From: Hydractinia symbiolongicarpus
Lineage: Eukaryota; Cnidaria; Hydrozoa; Anthoathecata; Hydractiniidae
Direction: 5' to 3'
Length of the DNA stretch: 64,000 nucleotides
NCBI RefSeq assembly: GCF_029227915.1
Contig: NC_079878.1
Span: 11,346,001-11,410,000, forward strand
The translations under genes were made by a program, and so were the position numbers. A model generated the notes under the pieces. It was not told the DNA's origin. It saw only the letters and a list, made by a program, of their open reading frames with translations, and ran no database searches. This document shows positions 58,676-64,000 of the stretch, in pieces. Position 1 is the first letter of the stretch. Every line of letters starts with the position of its first letter.

Positions 58676-59790
58676 CTAAAACAGTAAAAAATACATCACA
58701 AACATCAAGGAAGGCAAAAAAAGGTTATAAACAACATAATATATTTTTAATGGTAGCCTATTCTCACAAACTTGTTTTCATTTTCTTTAAGGTTTTTAAT
58801 TAGACTTTATACTGTGAAGGTTTGACTATATTTTATATTTAGTCTATATTTTACCCTATATCTAAATATGAGCATAGAACCATATCACGTGATAACACAT
58901 CCGTGAGAATAGCTTTTAAAAAATATCTACCTACATAACCCCAGTTAAAAATATTTTTAGGGAAGATAATTATTTAAAAAGCATTTTTACATTTTGTGTA
59001 GGGTGCAACATTGTCACATTTTTTTATCGTGGAGGCAAGCCATTGAGAGAACGAGCTGATCGCAGGCAAAGCCCATTTGTTATTAAAAAGTAAGTAAATA
59101 TTTCTTACCGCGAAAATATTCTGAAATTCTTCAGACAGCGCATACAGCGCTTAAAATAATGACAACTCAATAGTCACTGACCCCAAAGAAGACGAAATTC
59201 ACACAACAAAAAAACATTGTTTATAAATAGGGTAGATGTACCACAAAGCATTAAGTGTATACCCTTCAAAACTCTGAGCGATTAAGAGGTCATCTATAAA
59301 TTTTGTATGGACTTTAAAACAAATATATTAGAAGTTAATTAAATATAATTTGTATAAAAAGTGTATACAATTCATATAACAGAAATCAGTTAAACAATTT
59401 AACTTAAAATCACATACAAATTTTATACGAATTTAATACACATCATTTCATGAAAGACATGCGATAACACGCGCACGCGATCATATGCGCACGCCCCCAC
59501 ACATGCTCAGATTTGTTAAGGCGTGAGATTAATGGCATGTGCCAATTTTGTTGTCTGGGATAGCTTTCTGAATTGAAATCACAAAAAAGTAAAATATGAA
59601 GTCAGAGAATGATTTAAGAAGGCTTTGCAACCCTTACCGTTAACTTAAATCTTTTCTTGTATGTAGAAAACAGAGTAGTTAAAATACATAAAAAGAAACA
59701 AAATAATGAATTATTACAGATCGTCTGTAACAACGATGTACGGAAGATTCTTTCTCATGCTTATATAATTATTTTATCCATTTTCATTTT

Positions 59791-60152
59791 CATAGTGTGC
59801 ATGATAAAATGAGTGGCAGAAATGGGGAGCACAAAGTTTCATGTGTCTTATTAATTGTTTTTTAAAATTTTTTTTTTTTTACATTTTTTGTGGCCACCTG
59901 TTCTTTGGAAGTAGCGAATATAAAAAAAAAAGAAAAAACGAATATTATTCAATTAAATTGTTACATTTCCTTACTGTTAATTTAACCGCATTTATCAATT
60001 TAGTCCTGGGCACTAGGTTGTAAAATACATGCCAATAACACCTAAAAATGATACCTGTCATACTGTTCTATTACAAGAAGCAAATCATTTCAATATGCTC
60101 AATATGACTGCAAAGATATAAATAGATTAGAATAACATTCAACACAAAAGAA
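59791..60152 (+). repeat. Dispersed repeat, copy 2 (first copy at 9041-9279)
   Basis: Shares an ordered set of blocks with 9041-9279 (CATAGTGTG to AACATTCAACACAAAAGA). An AT-rich insertion of roughly 120 bp (59857-59995) is absent from copy 1. Confidence 0.75.
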
Positions 60153-60405
60153 AAATTGATATCCAGAATCATAGAGAGTGAGAAAATCGTTATTAAGAGA
60201 AAAAAATTAAATTTGTGTTATTTGTGTCATTTCTTAAAGGAAAATGACAACTATTTATATGTTCCGTTCATTAGCGATTTTGTGTCTTTGTAATTCAAGC
60301 TTTATATTTTTATAATTGTCTTTCGAAGAAATAAAGTTAAAAAATAAATTAGAAAAAATAAGTAAAAAATAAAAAAATCTTTGATATAGTCAAGGCACCT
60401 AAAAA

Positions 60406-60704
60406 ATACGCATTTTCCCAAACTTTCGAATTTCTTTGTTTTGTTACACCCAGAGCGGCTGTAAATAAAATTGATAGCTTCCCAGCCTTTAAAATTCGCG
60501 TTAACATAAATTTCTTACGTCCTAACCATCCGCGTATGCAATAAATCCCATTAATATGTGCGTATTTTTTAAAAGTCAAATCCACTAGAAAATACGCAAC
60601 GGCCCCTAAAATTTTCGCACTGCGTATTTTTCAGAACCCCTGATCGCTAAAACATACGCATGGTCTCTGAAAGATACGCGTCGGGTACTTTTGAATTTAC
60701 GCAT
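60406..60704. repeat. Cluster of ATACGCA motifs in both orientations
   Basis: ATACGCA or close variants occur at 60406, 60534 (inverted), 60559 (inverted), 60592, 60621 (inverted), 60654, 60674 (ATACGCG) and 60698 (TTACGCA): eight within 300 bp. CG-containing heptamers are rare in this AT-rich region. This may be the sub-terminal repeats of a DNA transposon or a protein-binding array. Confidence 0.6.
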
Positions 60705-61146
60705 CTCAGTATATAGTATAGAGTGGTGTTTAAGGGTAGCCTGTGTATTATTCAAACAAAGAATTAGTGCAACCTTGTTCTCAGTGCACCCTTCGGTAAA
60801 AAGCTCTGGGATCGAGGTTGAAATATAATCTACTCTGTAATAAATGAGTGCCCGGAGTTACTTAGATTGCATGCTATATCATTATGTACCTCTATTATAG
60901 ACATTTACAGACAACTTATTGAAGCTTGATTGAAAGTATTTAATCATTGTATGACGAAATCAAAGCTGTGCTTTTATAACTTGTAATGACAATGTGTACT
61001 TTTCTATTTAATATCAAAAATGCAAAGAATCAGTAGTTGTCAATAATCTCATTCATCCTTTTTCTGATGGGAGTTGGGAATAACGGAACAACAATGGAGG
61101 GGTGGTGGGTGAAAAAAAAAGAACAATTCAATGTTTAAGCAAAGCC

Positions 61147-63546
61147 TTATTGTTGGTTGGCTACAATTTGAAATTTCGTAAAAAGAGCTTTTCTGTCAAC
61201 TTTCAAGTATTCTTCAAATTTCTTTTTTAGTTGTGGATACGATGGTACGTTCCAGCGATTATTCTTCAACGGCAACATTTCAATCGGCCCCCCAATAATA
61301 TTGTGTACAGGAAACACTTCTATATCTCTTCCAAGGTGCTCAGGAACAGACTCGAGAATGGAATCCAGACCAACATGTGGCTTTAAACATTCTATTTCCA
61401 TTGCAGATATGGGGCCATTGCATTCAATCAAAAATCGTCGAATGGCTTTACCAACATAAAGGCGGGATTTTCCTTTGGTCTCGTAAATGCATCCATACCA
61501 CTTTTGTATTACATCACTCTCCTCAGCAGGGGGACTTAAGCTTTTCCATAAGTCCAACAAAGATTCTTCCGCTGTCATTTCCTTTTGACTCTCATCGTCG
61601 TTCTCACTGCTGTCATCACTATTATCGCTCTCATTGCTACTGTTTTCATCATCAGAATCTGTCAATTCTTCTTCTTCTTCATCTGTGCTTTCTTCGATAC
61701 TGCTGTCATTTCCATTACCTTTACCAAATTTGATTTTCTTCTTTATTGTAGGTCTTTTTCCTGCTACAGATGGCTGAGTTCTTTTTCTGTTGAGACGTTT
61801 CTCCTCTTTTTGTTTTGCTTCTTCGTCTATTTTCTTTAACTTGGCGAGGTACTCCATTTCAGTAATAACTTTCGTTTTATGATCTATTTTCTTTCTTGGT
61901 TTTACTTGCTTTTCTTGAGAACCTTTCATTTTATTAAGAACTACATCTTCAAAACTTTTTTCTGAGGTTGGTGTGGTTGATGCGGGTGGCAAACACTGTG
62001 AAGCATCAATCAATGACCACCCACGCACCCATATTTTACCAGCAACAGGAGGTGGCATGGGTCCCATCTTTATACACTCGTAACACACAGTTGGACCAGA
62101 AACTGGAGTAGCAGGGTCGAAATCGTCCACCATACTTTGCGTAGGAGTCGACGTTTCAGGCTCTGATGTAGATGGTGCTGTAGGCTCTGATATAGATGGT
62201 GCTTCAGGCTCTGATGTGGATGGTGCTTCAGGCTCTGATGTTTCAGCAATTCTCTCCTTCATCTTTGTTGGTGTTGTTGTGCTGGTTCTCAGCGAGTCAA
62301 AGAGATCTTCCGGTTTACCAAGTTCCACCCATGCGTTATATCGTTTCAACAGCCTCGTATCAAAAGCTGTTTCAGGATACTTTGAGCGATCCAATGGTAC
62401 AATTCCAGTTGCACGAAAACCTGAAATCATGTTCTTTTTTAATAAGCCATTGTGCCAAACCTTTGACAGTAGATCAACAAATGTTGCTTTGGAGATCGTT
62501 TCCTTTGGTCCTAAGGTGTTAACGCGGTTGTTTAATTCTTCAATCCAAAGTCTTTTAAGAGGTCCAAATCCACACACATCTAAAGGTTGAAGGCGATCGG
62601 TAGCATGTGGCGGTAACTTCACTAAGGTAATGTCCTCTGCCTGTGCTAGTTCGATCAGTTCTACAGACACATGGGAGAGATGGCCATCATAGATTAGGAG
62701 AAGAGGACGCTCTTCAACCTGCTCAATAAATTTTTGAAACCACTGAAAAAAAATGTCAGTTGTCATCCAGCCATTTTTCGACACTCCATAGATCGTATTT
62801 GGGAGTGGTTCTTTCCCTCTCCATGTTGATTGAAAGTTCACCCCAGAGAATATGATGAGTGGGTCCAGAACTCGACCATCTGCACTACAGGCAGCTAATG
62901 TTGATATGTTTTCACGGCCTGCACCCCATGTCAGCTTGTTGGCAACCTTTCCTTTAGGTCCAATGACCTTCGCTCTTGAGGGATCTGTTGGGAATCCCGA
63001 CTCATCACAATTCCATACCTGTGCCGGGGTGTATTGCTTTTCATTGAACAATTTTTCTATTGTATCATAAAAATCATAAATAATGAAAGGGTTGCTGGTC
63101 ACAGATTTACGTGCAGCACAAATCATGTTGGCTTTTTTTTTGCTGAGATTGTTCCTTTTCATGAATTGACTTAGCCAATTCTTTCCAGGGCGATCGTTTT
63201 TGAAGGGAGTTGTCATGTTATGTAGCTTTACATAGTCCTTTACAAAATCTTTTATTTGGCTACTGGAAGGGCTAAAACCAAGATTGCATAGCGATGCAAT
63301 ACATTTTGCTAAATCGCTTTCCTCTGTTGGGCTCAGTGTATTCTTTCGTCCTGATCCCACAAGTACTTTCCCCTCAGCTTTCTTCTTTATTCTTTGCCGT
63401 AAAACCGCCTCTGACATACCATATTTGTTGGAAGTTGGTCGTATTTGGCTTCCTGCGGATATTTCCGCTAATGCATCTTCCATGTCAGCCTCATTCCACG
63501 ATTTTCCTGTCCTAGCTTTTTTCTTCTGCAATTTGCGTTTAGACAT
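61147..63546 (-). CDS. pogo/Tigger-type DDE transposase-derived protein, 799 aa
   Basis: Residues 15-60 form a CENP-B/psq-type helix-turn-helix (SWNEADMEDALAEIS...KYGMSEAVLRQRI). Residues 75-140 form a second DNA-binding half (FSPSSSQIKDFV, DRPGKNWLSQFMKR). The DDE core (150-400) has D181 (WNCDESGF), D287 (LIYDGHLSH) and D323 (LQPLDV), the three acidic residues of the pogo family. After it come four near-repeats of SEPEAPST (435-465), CYECIKMGPMPPP, a Lys-rich segment, a Glu/Asp/Ser run (about 645-690) and a conserved-looking C-terminal domain (KWYGCIYETKGKSRLYVGK). It is long for a pogo transposase. The ORF is uninterrupted, and the exon probably begins at an acceptor at 63570-63571. No inverted repeats were found on the left, and the right lies outside the window. 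It could be an active element or a domesticated gene. Confidence 0.88.
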   Translation of the reverse strand: MSKRKLQKKKARTGKSWNEADMEDALAEISAGSQIRPTSNKYGMSEAVLRQRIKKKAEGKVLVGSGRKNTLSPTEESDLAKCIASLCNLGFSPSSSQIKDFVKDYVKLHNMTTPFKNDRPGKNWLSQFMKRNNLSKKKANMICAARKSVTSNPFIIYDFYDTIEKLFNEKQYTPAQVWNCDESGFPTDPSRAKVIGPKGKVANKLTWGAGRENISTLAACSADGRVLDPLIIFSGVNFQSTWRGKEPLPNTIYGVSKNGWMTTDIFFQWFQKFIEQVEERPLLLIYDGHLSHVSVELIELAQAEDITLVKLPPHATDRLQPLDVCGFGPLKRLWIEELNNRVNTLGPKETISKATFVDLLSKVWHNGLLKKNMISGFRATGIVPLDRSKYPETAFDTRLLKRYNAWVELGKPEDLFDSLRTSTTTPTKMKERIAETSEPEAPSTSEPEAPSISEPTAPSTSEPETSTPTQSMVDDFDPATPVSGPTVCYECIKMGPMPPPVAGKIWVRGWSLIDASQCLPPASTTPTSEKSFEDVVLNKMKGSQEKQVKPRKKIDHKTKVITEMEYLAKLKKIDEEAKQKEEKRLNRKRTQPSVAGKRPTIKKKIKFGKGNGNDSSIEESTDEEEEELTDSDDENSSNESDNSDDSSENDDESQKEMTAEESLLDLWKSLSPPAEESDVIQKWYGCIYETKGKSRLYVGKAIRRFLIECNGPISAMEIECLKPHVGLDSILESVPEHLGRDIEVFPVHNIIGGPIEMLPLKNNRWNVPSYPQLKKKFEEYLKVDRKALFTKFQIVANQQ

Positions 63547-63571
63547 GACTCAGAGATACGGTTAAAGCTCT

Positions 63572-64000
63572 AAAGAGAATCGTTTAAATAAATTATTTGC
63601 CAATCATTTAATTCACGAAGAAGAAAGACAAAAAAGTTGAGAAAATGCTTACAAAATTGCTTCTAAAGCCAAGGGTTACAGACAGTGTTGACGATAATCG
63701 CTCAGTTTTGTAGCCTAAAATGAATCAAGAATAAAATTTTCTTTACAGATTGTTTGCTAACCATTCAATTCATGAAGGAAATAGATAAAAAAAGAGGAGA
63801 AAATGCTTACGAAATTGCCTCTATAGCCAAAGATGAAGGACAGTCAATGATGATATCTCAGTTCGTTAACCTGGAATGAATTAAGAATATAATTGTTTAC
63901 ATATATTATTTGCCATCCATTCAATTCACAAAGAGCAGGAAGACAGACAAGAAAGTACAACATTGCTCACTAGCGCTAAAACAAAAATGTAAAAACTTAC
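63572..64000 (-). repeat. Tandem 157-bp repeats carrying exon-like units, 5' of the pogo ORF
   Basis: The unit start TTTGC(C/T)AACCATTCAATTCA recurs at about 63595, 63752 and 63909. Read on the minus strand, each of two units has an acceptor-like TTCATTTTAG or TTCATTCCAG, a 60-62-nt segment (63653-63714 and 63811-63870) and a GTAAGCATTTTC donor. The acceptor of the coding exon (63570-63571) lies at the equivalent place in the repeat. The segments have stops in all frames, so they would be untranslated exons. The array runs to the window edge. Confidence 0.7.

Larger units (their letters stand above)
59150..61146. other. Intergenic region between DDX19 and the pogo ORF
   Basis: It should contain the DDX19 first exon and promoter, which I could not pinpoint, and the pogo gene 3' flank. 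Repeats seen are the dispersed copy at 59791-60152 and the TACGCA cluster at 60406-60704. No ORF has coding character. Confidence 0.5.

Noticed and set aside
61377-61839. Plus-strand ORFs of 84-124 aa opposite the pogo ORF (61377-62590)
   Set aside because: Antisense shadows of the 799-aa ORF; rich in Ser/Leu/Phe as expected from the complementary strand.

Overview
This is nuclear DNA of an early-branching animal. It is AT-rich, its genes have many introns with GT-AG (and one AT-AC) borders, and the proteins look metazoan. I infer a cnidarian, most likely a hydrozoan. The clues are the repeat types, the single-ORF animal Copia element and the protein relatedness; no marker settles the species. 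There are no rRNA genes, true tRNA genes, CRISPR arrays or bacterial-type operons.

Layout. (1) 764-10424, minus: a complete NOP2/NSUN1 (P120) rRNA cytosine-5 methyltransferase gene. Twenty-one exons join in frame to 848 aa. One intron is a U12-type AT-AC intron, and three exons of the acidic region are tandemly duplicated. (2) 13230-25087, plus: a complete cyclin L gene of 11 exons (503 aa), divergent from NOP2. The 2.8 kb between them holds tRNA-derived SINEs, a GC-rich hairpin and a broken PHD-finger-like remnant. (3) 26387-39097, minus: a RAP1GAP-family gene of about 17 exons (about 785 aa) with a GoLoco motif split over two exons, a Rap-GAP domain with its catalytic Asn, and a C-terminal coiled coil. 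It converges on cyclin L. (4) 39098-49550: about 10 kb without a convincing gene, containing MITE-like repeats, direct repeats and a perfect 26-bp-stem hairpin. (5) 49551 to at least 58675, minus: a DDX19/DBP5 DEAD-box helicase, whose first coding exon I did not find. (6) 53082-58035, plus: an intact, young Copia retrotransposon inside a DDX19 intron, in antisense. It has 114-bp LTRs differing at one base, an ACTTT target duplication, a primer site for initiator Met-tRNA and one open 1463-aa gag-pol. (7) 61147-63546, minus: an intact 799-aa pogo/Tigger-type DDE transposase ORF. Directly upstream lie tandem 157-bp repeats that each carry an exon-like unit.

The host genes are housekeeping or signalling genes: rRNA modification, splicing/transcription cyclin, Rap GTPase control and mRNA export. 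They do not form a pathway, and no operon is evident. The most notable observations are the AT-AC intron of NOP2, the in-phase three-exon duplication in the same gene, the very short LTRs of the Copia element with their exon-like layout, and the duplicated exon-like units 5' of the pogo ORF. Exon borders were read by eye from splice consensus, reading-frame continuity and family conservation, with no transcript data.
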